Source of the DNA: Anaeramoeba flamelloides
Taxonomy: Eukaryota > Metamonada > Anaeramoebidae
Assembly (NCBI GenBank): GCA_027625915.1
Contig: JANTQA010000042.1
Span: forward strand, 1,066,001-1,130,000
Direction of reading: 5' to 3'
DNA length: 64,000 bases
The notes beneath the pieces were generated by a model that saw only the letters and a list, made by a program, of their open reading frames with translations, was not told the DNA's origin and searched no databases. Each line of letters starts with the position of its first letter. The first letter of the stretch is position 1. The position numbers and the translations under genes are program-made. This document shows positions 50,535-63,328 of the stretch, piece by piece.

Positions 50535-51780
50535 TTAAGGGAATAGTAACTCTTCTTTATTTTTTTTCCCAAAGGTAATAGAGAGATTATTTACAGAATA
50601 CACAATTAAACCCTATATGCAACTCCATTTATCAACTTTAGAGAGATGAGTTATCATTTTTAAAAGAGTTTCATTTTTCCCAATGAACTTTTCAGTAGAA
50701 AGATCCAGATCCTTATTTGTTATGTGGTTTTTGGATAAAATTAGAAAAAGAAAAAAAAATCCAAAAAATTTAATTTTTGACGAAATATCACTTTTTTTAA
50801 TTTTTGATAGTCTGTATGAAACAAATAACCTTGATCCTTTAATCTTAGTTTAAAAATACAATAAAAATAAACCAAATATTTTAAACCTTGAAGATCTAAA
50901 ACAATTGATCATTTATTTTATTAATCACTAAATTTTCTAAAATTTCAAGAAATTTAAAAAGATTAGACAATATTCCTTTTCAAATATTAAGAATATAAAC
51001 AACGAACTATTAATATTAGATTCAGTTATTTGATAATATATAATATATATTTTTTTTATATTAGAATTATTTATTTGAATTAGTTTATTTGTTTGAAAAT
51101 CATAAAAAAAATGAGAAATAATAATAAATTTTATTGATATATTTAATCTTTGTCTTGTTATCAATAACCCACTGATAAAATTAAGATTGGGTTATTAATT
51201 ATTGATTATAAATATTCAAATTTAAAATCATTTCGTTTTCGGTTATTAGTTGAATTTCCAGTGGTTTTAAAAGAGTATTTTGGGATAATTTTTAATTTGA
51301 TTGGTTGTTTTTTTTTTCGATTCAATAAAAAGAAAAAAATTGATTTGAAACTATTCTTTGGATCAAAAAATTATTTCTTTTTTAAGTTTAAAATAATTAT
51401 TGTGATTTTTTTAAATTAAATTGATTTTTTAATATTGGGTTATTTTAAAACTTTGTGGTTTTAATTTTTTTTAAAGTATGTTTTTATATCTTACTTTTCA
51501 AACGATAAGCTTTCCTTCTTCTTCAAAGAGAATAATTTTTTTTTGAAAATAGTTCAGAAATAGGTTAGATTTTGAACTTTTCAAAAATAGAGAAACACTC
51601 TATCAAATGTTTTAAAAACTATTGTTCATTTCCGAAATAGCGTCAAGAGTTTCGAAGTATCAGTTTTGTTTTAATAGTAATTATATTTTTACTCGGTTTT
51701 TTTATTTTATATGTGGCAAAAAAGTTTTTAATTTGGCTATTATATTTACTTGAAGATTTATTTTTACTTTGCTAGTTATT
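50535..51780 (+). mobile_element. TTAA element, family A-long, copy 3
   Basis: A clear left end (TTAAGGGAATAGTAACTC) and uninterrupted family body up to TTTGCTAGTTATT, where the right TTAA end has decayed. This is the least interrupted copy in the window, at about 1.25 kb. No coding capacity. Confidence 0.78.
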
Positions 51781-52687
51781 GAGTAGAGTGAAATTTGTAA
51801 TCTATTTTGATTTTTTTGGTTCTTATTTATTAATATATATTGAAAGGAACTGATAAGCAGTAAGGATAGTCAGATTTCAGAATTGAAAAAAATATTACCA
51901 GTGAAAAATATTTACACATTTAAATTTACAATACTTTTAACAAGTTGAATTAAAATTTTTACATTAAATAAACACTATTAAAGAACAAATTTTGTTAATA
52001 ATGATAAATTTCTGATTAAATTCCCTATAAATATCTTTGTTCAGAGTATAAAAACTATGTTTCATAGGAACCCCTGACTGTATTTTTTTTATCGTAATCG
52101 TTTAAATATAGCTACTAATTTAGCTTGGAATAATATTTCCTATTGCAAAATCAATTTTGAAGTTTTTTTAGTTACTTGATAATTTAGAAAAATTTTGAAA
52201 TAAGAATTGTTATCAAGAAAAAAAAAAAGAAAAATTTGAAAAAATCCAAATCACCAAATTATTGCTTTCTATCTACCCCCCCTAAACCCCAAAAAGGAAG
52301 AATAGTAGCCATTTTTATAACTTTTACTCATTTTTTTTTAAAAAATTAATAAATTGACTAAATATTCTTTAAAAGTATACTCCATGGTTTACAAGTAAGT
52401 TACCTCCTCACATTTTTCAATTTTATCCCTCTTTACAAAATAAAAAATATTAGCCAATATCCCCCCCCCCACTTTCAACTATGTGAAGATATGTAATATA
52501 TTGTTCCTTAGTATTATGACTTCGAAAAAATATATGAATATTTAAAATTTTCATTTTTTAACATGGAAAATATTGAAAAACAAAAAGGAGATAACCCACA
52601 CACATTTTTGATATTATTCATTTTTTTTCATTTTTATTATGTTATTTCATTATTTTTTTTTTAAAAAAATTTTCAAATTTGATCTTA
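51781..52687. other. Intergenic AT-rich DNA
   Basis: Two short poly-C runs (about 52276 and 52461) stand out in AT-rich sequence. No gene seen. Confidence 0.55.
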
Positions 52688-53120
52688 TTCTTGTCAAAAT
52701 AACTCGTGCTGAAAAGTTCAATTTGTGTTTCAAAATAAAAAGTGTGTTTATTTGTTATAGAAGGCCTATACATCAATCGAGTAAAGAAACCATAATAAAG
52801 CCTAAGTAAATATGACATTGGTTTCTTAAAGTTCAATTTATTCAAAAAGAAATTCTTAAAATGAACAATCTAATTGCAAAATTAATCTTTAAAAATGGAT
52901 TTACTTTTTGAAAATTCATGTTAATAAAAAAAATAAACAATTATCAAGATACTAAAAAATTGAGAAAAATTTTAAACAAATTACATTACATAAAATCAAA
53001 GTTATTAAAAATATCAAGGAATTAACCATCAAAATTCAGTTTAACTTAGGAATACTACTGACCATTGAATTTGATGTTCCATTGGAACAAGAAAAAAAAA
53101 ACATTCATTATATTTTGAAA
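52688..53120 (+). mobile_element. MITE family F, copy 1 (one end)
   Basis: It starts CTTGTCAAAATAACTCGTGC and follows the family to about GGAACAAGAAAAAAAAAAC, after which the far end is not recognisable. Confidence 0.65.
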
Positions 53121-53491
53121 TATTGATTAAAGAATTTAGGCACTCTTTTTTTTTGATCACTATATCTTTTTAGACTTTCTTGATTAATATCAGAACTTTA
53201 AAACCCAATATTATACTTATTTATTGTTTAGTGTAGGTTTCTTTGATCCTTTAATGTATAATCCTTATTGAAAATCGTTAATGATTTTAATTTTGATAAG
53301 ATTTTTATAAAGTTGACATACACAATTTAAAGAAAAGTCTTTAGAATTCCTTTTTCCCAATTGTTTTTTAATATAAAATCAAGTCGCTGATAAGTTTGAT
53401 TTTCTCTTAATCTCTTTTTAGAAAATCAGAATAGTCAATTAAAACTTAGATCAATATTTGAGAAATAATCAGGTAACAAAAAAAATCACTT

Positions 53492-53976
53492 TACAGTGAT
53501 CAAAATAATGTGTGAACAAAGAATCTAATCCGTGTTTCAAAATATTATCCGTGCTTTTTTTTCTTCTTGTACCAAGGCAACATCCAATCTAATGGCAAAT
53601 AGTATACCTAAATTCAAATCAATTTTGAAAGTAAAGGTCTTGAGGTTATTTTCAGTAAAATTTAAATTATTCATGCAAATAGTTGAAAATTTTCCATAAT
53701 ATTCTCAATTTTTTTGAATTTTTTTTTTTTGGTTTTTGATTGCAAAAATTTCAAAAAATTTTACTCTATTCTTTGAGAGAAATTTTCAAAGTTGATTCTT
53801 CATTTTTAGAATTTCTTTTTAAATAATAGAACTTTAAGAAACCTTTACCCTGTTTTTTAGGGTTTATTATGGTTTCTTTTATTGGTTAGTGTATAGCCAT
53901 TCTATAACAAAAAAACACGCTTTTTCTTTTGAAACACCCATTAAATTTTTTTGCACGAGTTATTTTGACTACAGTA
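53492..53976 (-). mobile_element. MITE family F, copy 2
   Basis: Complete: TACAGTGATCAAAATAATG at the left and GAGTTATTTTGACTACAGTA at the right, inverse to copies 1 and 3. The CAGT tip beside TA is Tc1/mariner-like. It lies about 415 bases upstream of the APC4 ATG. Confidence 0.75.
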
Positions 53977-54390
53977 TTTGTTGTTATTTGAAATTTAATT
54001 TGGGTTAAATTTCATTTGGTTATCTTTTTTCAATTCTCAAATCTTACTTTAAATAGGAAGTTAACAAACCCAATATATAATATAAAAAAGGATCAGTCAA
54101 ATAGAAAGTTACCACAAATTGTATTCTATTTCTTTCAAAGTTTCTTGATTCAAAAAGAAACAATAAATAAGATGAAGCGAAAAATTTTTCCTATTTATTA
54201 TAGAAAAACCAATATGAGGATATCTGTTGACACAAATGTTTAACCGCCCTTTCGTTAAGATAGAAATTGACCTGATTAACTACAAAAAGAATTAGAAAAT
54301 ATTCGTTAATATTAAAATCAATATTTTTTTTTTTCATTTTTATTGATTATTCTTTTGGAAAGATTCATCAGTTAATAAAGAATTCAACAA

Positions 54391-57300
54391 ATGGAAATCG
54401 AAATAGAAAACATAGAAAGGAAAATGGAGATAATTAGTGAAAAGCGTATTCAATTTCAAGCAAAATTAATTTCAACATGCCCTTCAATGGATCTTATTGC
54501 AATTGTTTCAGAAAAGAATCATGTACACATTTTTTGATTAAATTTAACAAAAATTATGACAATTGATTCAAAAAACTTTGAGTCTCCGGTTACGGCAATT
54601 TCTTGGAGTTCAGATGGTAATTTCTTTTTACTTTTTTTCTTATTCATTGTTTTTCTTTTTATGCTCAGACTAAAGTATAAAGATCTTTATTCTTTGTAAA
54701 CTGAACTTGTTTTTTTTTTGTTTCAATTTTGATCTATTTCACTTTTTGACAAACCAAGTGATCTTTATTTGATTTTAATTCAACCAACAACAAAGATTCA
54801 AGAATTGGATGGAAAACAAAAAAAAAACGTTTACAAAATGAACAAGTGGTGGTTGGAAATAAAGGGGATCTTTGTTTTTTAAGAGATCTGTTTTTGGTTA
54901 TTTCAAGCCAAAATTATCGATATATCTTAATCTTGTCAAAATAAATAGTGCTGAAAAGTTTAATCCATGTTTCATAATAAAAAGCGTTTTTTTTTGTTAT
55001 AGAAGACCTATACATCAACGGATCAAAGAAACCAACAATAAACCCTAATAAAATATGAGATTGGTTTCTTAAAGTTCGATTTATATTAAAAGAAATTCTA
55101 AAAATGAAGGATCAAATTAGAAAATTTATCTGAAAAAATAAAGTAAATTTAAGTGGAAAATTTTCTATCAAAAAAACAAAAAAAATTTCAAAAAAATAGA
55201 GAAAAAATATTATCGAAAATTTTCAACAAATTGCATTCCTAATTTAAATTTTACTGAAAATAACCAGATGTTTTTTTTCAAAATTGATTTGAACTTGGGT
55301 ATACTATTGGGTAGTCAATTAGGATGTTGCCTTGGAACAAGAAGAAAAAAAAACATGGATTATATTCTGAAACATGGATTATAGTCGTTTTGCACGCATT
55401 ATTTTGATCATGGTAGTAGTGAAAAAAATACCTGACGAGAAAAAAATACCTATCCAGAAAAAAATCCCGTTCAAGATTTTTTATGGTGAATATTTGGAAA
55501 ATTGTTATGTAATTTCTTTTATTTTCAATCAAATCCTTTTTATAAATAACCAATTTTTTTATGAGCCTAGTAATAAACCTACCTAAAGTTCATTAAAATG
55601 GGGGCGCCTATAGAATAATAAAGTAATTAGTTGATGGCATAAGTAGATCAACTTTTTTTAAAAAACAATAAGGTTTTAATAGAGGTTTACTAGAGTTTGG
55701 AAAATGATTATGATTTTTCTTCTTGTTTTTTGATCGATTGAATGGTGTTTTGAACAAGTGTGATTTTATTAATCATCATTCTAATAATTGGGTGGGTTAT
55801 AATTTTAAAAAGTTTGATTCTTAACAAAAAAGGATTTGATTTTAAATAAACAAAATTACACTAAAAATAGACATAATATTCACAATTAAAAATCTTTTCA
55901 GGGATTTTTTTTATGCCCGTTATTTTTTTCACTACTATACCCCCCCAAAGTAGAATTAAACCAAAAATAATTGCAACATCCAATTTAACTTTTTCTACAA
56001 CAAAAAACACATTTTTTTCTTTACTAGATACTTTTAAAAATCATAGTGCTACTAACAACAATAAATACAATAGCCTCTATAATTAGAAGTTCTGGGATAC
56101 TGGTTATATTGCACATAAACTTTATTACTAATCATAAATTGTAAATTAAATATTTAATTTTTTCTAACTCAAAATTTTCATTTTTATTTTTTCAAACTAG
56201 TGTAATAAAGAACTTTTTAAAAAAATTTTAAAAAACTTTATTAATAACTGTCAAATCTAAAACCCGGAAATTTCCATAAACCCGGTAATTCCATTTTTCT
56301 GATCAATTGTAAATATTAGTAAAATGTTAAAAATATACTCCCATTTTACAGACAAATAACCCAATTACCCAGCAACTTATAACACTTCCAATTGGGGTAT
56401 TGGTTAAATATTCTGAATCCACCATTTTTAACTCTTTGGTGAATTCAGAAATTAAAAAAATCCAAAATTTGTAAAATTAATTGAGAACATGACTGAAAAT
56501 GAAAATCCACTTTTGATTTTAAATTTTGAAATAAAAAACATTTTCATAATTTTAAAATATTTGAAAGACTTTGAATTTGAGAGAGGTGTTTGATTATTGT
56601 AAATTTTCATGAAATTATGAAAACCATTTTGTAAAAAAATAAATTCTCTAAGGTTCCCAATAGAAATTTAAAATTTTGAAAAAATTATTAAAAGAAAGAT
56701 ATAAAGTAAATAAAACTCTTATTTCATAAATGCAATAACAAAATAATTCTTATAAAGATGATTCCTAATAAATTTAGATTTTATCTAAAGGGAAAATAGC
56801 AATAAATTTGATTTTCAATTTTCAGTAATGTTCTCAATTAATTTTACAAATTTTGGATTTTTTTAATTTCTGAATTCACCAAAGAGTCCAACTCAATGGA
56901 TTCAGAATATTTAACCAATACCCCAATTGGAAGTGTTATAAGTTGCTGGGTAATTGGGTTATTTGTCTGTAAAATGGGAGTATATTTTTAACATTTTACT
57001 AATATTTACAATTGATCAGAAAAATGGAATTACCGGGTTTATGAAAATTTCCGGGTTTTAGGTTTGACAGTAAATCACATAAAATAATTTTGATGAGATT
57101 TATCAACTACTTAATTGATCATTTTAAAAAAAATTTTGTCAGACGTTTTTTACATTAAGAGACTAGAATACATTAATTTTTTTTTGACCAAAAACTAAAT
57201 AAGGAATCCTTATCTTGAAATATGTATAAAATTGAAAATAGACAGGTTTTTTCAATGTTAGAACTTTTAGTTCATGTTTTTTTAAAATTTTACAATTCTG

Positions 57301-60300
57301 TCAAAAAAAGTGAATTTTAAAATTTATTTTATAGAAAAATATCTTGAACGGATGAGAATTTTTTGATTAATTTTGGATTTAATTATTGTTTCAAAATTAA
57401 TATTTATTCTCATTTGGAAAAACGAAAAAATAATTGAAAACTAGTGAATATTTTATCTTTCACTTCTGTTCATCCAACTTGACTCCTTAAGGAACCCAAT
57501 TTGTTTTATCAATAATTACTTTTTAAAAAAATAGTTCTTATTCTTTTCTTTTATTTTTTTTTGACTATGACAAAAACTTTTGGAATGATAATTTGGGAAT
57601 ACTTAAAAAAACTTCAAATTCAACAAAAAAAGAAGAGTGTAAACTCAAAAAGTAGATCCATGAAAAAAAAAAAGAATGGTACAGGAAAAGAAAGAAAATA
57701 TTTTATTTTGAGTAAAGTATATATTGCATATTTGTTTCGAATCAAACTGTTTTTTCATGCAAATCCAAAAAAACCTTTTCAGTTTTATTTTTCAAACTAT
57801 TTTTTGTAGGTCTTCCACAAACACAACAAGGTTTTGCTTTCTTGCTCATATATTTTTTTTATTTTTTGTATTTTGCAAAAAGTTGAAAAAAAGTAACTTT
57901 CAAAAAAGCGAAAAAAAGGAAAAATTTTTTATTTCTATAAAAACAATAACTAAATTTAATGAATGTCATTTATCAAGATTTCATTACTATACAAATAAGT
58001 TTTTCACTTTGATTTCAAATCTAAGTAATTGGCAAAAAAAATTTCTAAATCTCTATTAAATTTACCTAAAAAAAATTAATATAGACTCGTCCCTTAAGAT
58101 AATAAATTTTTGAGTTTTTTTTCTCATAAAAATTGAATTCTTCAAAAATAAATAAAAATAAAGTTGATCTATTAGAAATAAGTATTTCAATTCCTAAGTG
58201 CTATATCTATTTATGTCTATATATATATATATTTAAGACCCCTTTCAATAAATAAAACGAAAATACGAATTTAAATCAAATTCCCCATTAATAGAACCAA
58301 ATAATATCTTGAGGACTATTATTCTAAAAAAAACTCGAACCATTTTTTTTTTTTACTTTTTATTTTGTTTTTAATTATATTTTTTATTAAAAAAAAAATT
58401 AAATCAAAACAATCATATCAAAACAGATAATTATCTCCAGGATAAAATATTTTCTTATATTAACAGCATGATTCAAGAAATATTTAAAAAGAAAAAAAAA
58501 ATATTTTTTTTTATTTTTTTTCATTTTAAATTGGATTGTAATTATTCGCATAAAGTTTATTTTGATGGTTATATATATATATTGGAATCGTTTGTATTTA
58601 TTTTTTGTTTTGTATTGTTTTTCTTTTTGTTTTACAGTTGTTTTACTTTTGAGTTTTTGATTTTTTAAAACAAATTCTTAAATTTTTATTTAAAATTCGT
58701 TATATAACCCCAAAAATTCAACTGTGTCCCATCCACTAGCGATAACAATTATTTATTAAATATAAACTCTATTTCAAAAATTGCAACTCACCTAAAATAA
58801 TAAATTGAAAAAAAAAAAATATTATTTTGTATCCAATAACAAATATTTATTAAATCTGATTAACAATTCACCTTTTAATTATGATAAGCATATATAAATC
58901 TGATATTTTAAAAATTAAAAAAAATAAAATCAAAAACAAAAAAAAAGTGAATTTACAATTTTTGAAAAGAGCATTGCGGATTTTTCTTTCCTGAACTTTC
59001 ACTGAAAAAGGTTAACAAGAAGATTTTTTTGAGTAATAATTAAATTCATTTTAAAAGAAATTACAGATTCTCAATTTTTTATAATCTTTATGTATTTTTA
59101 AAAAAATTTTTTTAATTTTTCTACTTTACTTTTAAAAAAATAAAAAAAAAAAGAAAAAAAAAGAAATCGAAAATTTGCAAAAAAAAAGTATTAAAAAAAA
59201 AATGATTTTGATCTTTAAAAATGAAAAAGAAGAAAAAAACAAAAATTTTACCTAATTAGAAAAAATGATCTTATTTTTAAAAATTGAAAATTTATTTTGA
59301 GAAGAATATTGGATTAAACTCATAGAATAGGTTATATTTCTTCAATAAAACTCACCATCTTTGACTGAAAAGGAGTTTAATATGGGAAAATTGGAAATAA
59401 AAAAGAAAAAGGAAAGGTAAAATCCAAAAAACAAAACAAAAAACCCAAGAAATTAGAAAAAATGGTTCTGATCCCAAAACTGAATTTATTTTTTTTTTAT
59501 AAGAATTGTGATAAAACTACACAAAACCGTTTCAAAGAATATTATAAAGTGAGTCAAAATTTTTGAAAAATAGTTTGTTAAAACGTTTCAAATTTACACA
59601 CAAAAAAAACATATATGTATATAACAAAAAAAAAAATTGTTTATTCAATGAAAATGAAAGGAAAGCATAAAATATAAATAGCTTTTTAAGTCATCTAAAC
59701 AGTAAAAACATGCTAACTTGAAATGAACATAAACTTCAATTTCTGGAATTTCTGATATTTTGGCGATTAATTCAAAAAAAATCAAAAATTTAAATTATTA
59801 GGATTTATTGAAAAACCACAAAAATTGTTGACCAAAGAATTATATTAATATTAACATTTTATGAAAAAAATAATTTCAAAAATAATTTCAAATTTAATTT
59901 CAAAAAAATTTCAAAAATAATTTCAAAAATAATTTCATAAGTTATTCTTATTTTTATTTAACCAAATATAAAATAAATTAAAATATTAAAAAAAAAAAAA
60001 ATCAATAAATAACAAAGGAAAACTAATTTGTATTGGTACAAACTCGGGTTATGTTCATTTTTATAATTATGAGATTGAAGAAATTACAAAAAGTTTCAAG
60101 TGTCACGATTCATGTATTAAAATATTATTTTGGGAGACAATTGCGCCAACAATCAACGAAGAAGTTAACAGTTTAAAAAGGTATATACCCAATGTCAAAG
60201 ATTTATATTCAACGCGATGGAATAATCACCGAACAAAATTTAAACCAAAAAAAGAATTGCAAATCGACTCATTGTCGTATTGAATTTCTATTGATAAGGG

Positions 60301-62297
60301 TGGGCTTCTTGTCCTTTATCCCACTGGACTGTTTCCTCTTTTTCATCATAAATTTGAAAACAATATTACTTCAATAAGTTCAAATTTTAGTAGTCAAAAT
60401 AATGATCGAAATAAACAAGAACAGTTTAATAATCTTTTAAATGAAAATTTATATTTTTCTGAAAACGTGACGAATAAAAACACACAAATATCATTAAAAA
60501 ATCTTTTTTCGGTAAAAGGTGGTATATATTCCTTTTTAAAACATTTTTCAAAAATTAAAAGGTTGAACTCGATCTGTCAATACTCTATCACAAATTGTAA
60601 TAATTTATTTAATGAATTCAAATCATCTTTTTTATCTTCCTTTGACTTGATATCAGAAAATAAAAGATCCGGAAATGAAAAAAATTCTTCACAAAATTTG
60701 CAATATATTTATTCTCAACTTGTTATTATCCTTTCGCAAGGCTTCCACGAAAATGAAAATTTTAAAAAAACGTTATTACAATCCTTTTTACCTGGCCAAG
60801 TTTCAAAAATGAAAAAAAGTCTCAATGCTTTATTATCAGATATTTTAACATTACTTTATGATTATTGTCAGCACTCAAACAAACTTTTGTCGTTGCACAC
60901 AGAAGCTTTATTAGATGTTATCTATTATTCGAAAAATCAAAATGGAAATGGAAATGAATTTTTTTACAAAACTAATCTTATGAATCCTTTTGAAGAAAAT
61001 GATTTTGAAGAAGATTTAAATTTTGAAAGCAATAAAATGGGCAACATCAAGAATGAATCCGAAGAACCAATTGAAACAATGGTTGGAAAAATCTCAATAA
61101 AGTCTATAAAATTCTTATTAAAAGCAATAAGAAAAAGTAATGCACAAATTGAAAAATATATAAAGGAGATTTCTAAAATTAGAAAATCGTTTTCCCTATT
61201 TTGCGATTGGATCAAATCTTGTTCAGAGATTTTGATAATTGAAAATAAGATAAAAAATAAAAATGAAAATGATGAAGATGAAAATGAAGAAAATGAAGAA
61301 AATTTAAAAATCCCCAACAAAGAAACTATACAGTTAAAAGACTCGAAGGAACTTTGTCAATTTTTTTCTCAAATGATTCTTCCGGATTATGAATCAAAAA
61401 ATGATATAAATCCACAAAAATGTTTAAAAAAAATTAATGATATCAAAAACCTTATTGAACAAATTGAAATTGATCTTTCAAAATTTGTACAAAAAAAAAT
61501 TCATAGAAAAGATTTACATAATCTTTCTATAAAAAAAACGAGATGATAATCTTAATAATTTCTCAAAAACTAAAATATCATTTATTGAAAAAAAAATTGG
61601 AGAAAATGGATCAAAAAAATATTTGTATACTCTTCAGCTTTTACAACAAAAAGAATCCCAACAAATTTTAATTATTAAACGCTTATTAAAATTTCAAAAC
61701 AATATAAATGGAAATGATAAATATGAAGATGAAAACGAAAATGATGATGATGATGATGATGAAGATGAAGATGATGATGATGAAGATGAAAATGAAAATG
61801 AAATTGCAATCATAAATATAAATCAATCTTTCATTTGTAAAGAATTCCAATTTTATCAAAAAAATAACTTATTACTTTTATATCATAATAAAGATCAATC
61901 TGAAAAAAAATGTTATATAACTTTAACACCTTTAGAAGATTTACAATTCCACTCAATTGACTATAAAGATTTAGAAGAAAATACAATAAGCAAGATAAAC
62001 AAAATTCCGGTTTCTGAATTGAAAATTGAAAAAATAATTGAAATTGAAAATTTTAATAACAATTTTATCTTTACCAAATCGGATTCAAGGAAAACGGCCA
62101 CATTGTTAAATAAGGATATAAACAAACTAATGGTAATCGATTTGGAAGGTGAAGATGATGAAGATTCGGAATATGATTCGGAAGGAGATTCTGATGAAGA
62201 TTCTGAGGAAGATTCAGAAGAAGATGATGACAACGAAGATGAGGATGATGATGAAGACGATGAGAATGGTGAACAAAATGAAAGTGAATCAGATTAA
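54391..62297 (+). CDS. Anaphase-promoting complex subunit 4 (APC4), frame interrupted
   Basis: Exons 54391-54616 and 60018-62297, joined GTAATT...AACAAAG in phase 1, give SSDG/KLICIG within the first WD40 blade. The total is about 835 codons, near human APC4 (808). The N-terminal WD40 (CPSMDLIAIVSEKNHVHIF, VTAISW) and ISIDKGGLLVLYPTG are typical. A helical APC4 long domain follows, then the C-terminal part (CYITLTPLEDLQFHSID) and an acidic tail (EGEDDEDSEYDSEG). APC4 is a scaffold subunit of the nuclear E3 ligase that drives mitotic exit. Two in-frame TGA codons (54535-54537 and 60281-60283) and one 1-base frameshift in an A8 run (about 61531-61538) break the frame. A recent pseudogene, assembly errors or read-through are all possible. 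The intron is 5.4 kb and full of MITEs. The final stop is TAA. Confidence 0.82.
54930..55413 (+). mobile_element. MITE family F, copy 3
   Basis: Starts CTTGTCAAAATAAATAGTGC and ends GCATTATTTTGATCATGG, with TAATCCATGTTTCA in both terminal repeats. It directly abuts the family B MITE at 55414. It lies inside the APC4 intron. Confidence 0.75.
55414..55939 (+). mobile_element. Family B MITE, copy 3
   Basis: TAGTAGTGAAAAAAATACC at the left, with a short local duplication of the GAAAAAAATACC unit, and TTTTTTTCACTACTATA at the right. It is closely similar to 49019-49510 and lies inside the APC4 intron. Confidence 0.85.
56247..57071. mobile_element. 825-bp element with about 240-bp near-perfect terminal inverted repeats
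   Basis: It starts ACTGTCAAATCTAAAACCC and ends GGGTTTTAGGTTTGACAGT. The arms, which include CATAAACCCGGTAATTCC and CCAATTGGGGTATTGGTT, remain almost identical for about 240 bases each, so the unit should be young. The centre of about 340 bases does not code. It lies inside the APC4 intron. Confidence 0.88.
57155..58097 (+). mobile_element. TTAA-flanked family A-short element with 745 bp of extra central sequence
   Basis: The left end (TTAAGAGACTAGAATAC... AAATAAGGAATCCTTATC) and right end (CTAAGTAATTGGCAAAAA...CGTCCCTTAA) correspond to the two halves of the 180-bp MITE. They are separated by about 745 bases (57267-58012) absent from the other copies. This is either a nested insertion or a longer relative. 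An 82-codon Lys-rich frame (57561-57809) inside is not convincing. It lies inside the APC4 intron. Confidence 0.7.
58098..60017. other. Remainder of the APC4 intron
   Basis: AT-rich DNA with poly-A/T runs and a tandem of TTTCAAAAATAA-like units at about 59865-59940. No exon of the WD40 part was found here, consistent with direct joining of 54616 to 60018. Confidence 0.65.
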
Positions 62298-62575
62298 GGC
62301 TTCTTATATATTGATTAAAATAATATTATACGAATCTTTAATAAAAATTAATTAATTTTGATTTTGATTTGTATTTTAATTTTATGTAGTAAGAACAGAA
62401 AAAGATCGTAAACTCAAAAATGAAATTTAAAATTCTGATTATTTTTTATTATTGTCTCTATGTAAATTAACATTTTGTGTATTAAGAAGTCACATGGGAA
62501 GTTTTATAATGTTTCATAATTTATGTAAAAATGTTCAAAATGAATTTTGAACTAATCAAGGGAGTTTTTTTCTTT
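62298..62575. other. 3' flank of APC4
   Basis: AT-rich, nothing seen besides a possible polyadenylation-type AATAAAAATTAATTAA about 45 bases after the stop. Confidence 0.4.
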
Positions 62576-63328
62576 TTAAGGGATTAGCGTCACCATAGAT
62601 TTCTCTATAATCAAAGTATATTGTAATTGGGTGTAAATGGTATTAGTGCACCATGGCTCAAATAGCTCTAAAAAATCTATTATAAATCTTATTGCACAAG
62701 AAATTATTACATTTTTTACTAAGGATCACTATTAAAAATTTTCATTTTGGATAATTTTTTTTTAATTCCTTTTCCAAATCTAAAAATAAAAACCCAAAAT
62801 ACAGTATTCTGGTATTTAATAATTTATATTTAGAACTTCCAAAAGTAACTATTTTTACAATTTTTTAATTTCAAAGATTAACACAATAATCATCAACATA
62901 AAAGTACAAAGGCTGATTAGTTTTGTTTGCTTTTGATAAGGATACTTATAGCATCAATATATTTCCATGATTTGAGAAATAATTTGACAAAAAACTTTAT
63001 TCGTTAATTATTTAATTTTTAAAAAAAAACGAATTTTTTAGTAACTAATCTACATTTCGCCATAAATTTAAGAAAGATATTTTATGACTTTGTAGTCTGA
63101 ATATTGATAATTCAATCTTTAAATTTATGGCGAAATGCAGATTTTATTTTGAATTTCCTGGGTTTTTTACTAATGCATAGATCATTTTTAATTGATGAGA
63201 TCAACAAATATTACTACTTTGCAATCGATTTTTTAGAGACATTTGAACCATGTAACACTAATGTGGTTAGGTCCAATAACAACATACTTTGATCCTAGGC
63301 TTCTCCTTGGTAGACGCTAATCCCTTAA
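62576..63328 (+). mobile_element. TTAA element, family C, copy 2
   Basis: TTAAGGGATTAGCGTCACC at the left and AGACGCTAATCCCTTAA at the right. It is the better preserved of the two family C copies. A secondary inverted pair around AAATTTATGGCGAAATG (63050-63140) lies inside. Non-coding. Confidence 0.86.

Noticed and set aside
54520-54580. A short intron that would remove the first TGA of APC4 (GTACAC to TTTGAG)
   Set aside because: The sequence it would remove encodes residues expected in the WD40 blade, and the donor is weak. Kept only as an alternative.
57561-58059. Two overlapping Lys/Phe-rich frames of 82 and 111 codons
   Set aside because: They lie within the enlarged A-short element, have low-complexity composition and match no part of APC4.
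54391-62297. UGA as a sense codon in this organism
   Set aside because: More than 1900 codons in the other genes contain no in-frame TGA, so a general reassignment is unlikely.
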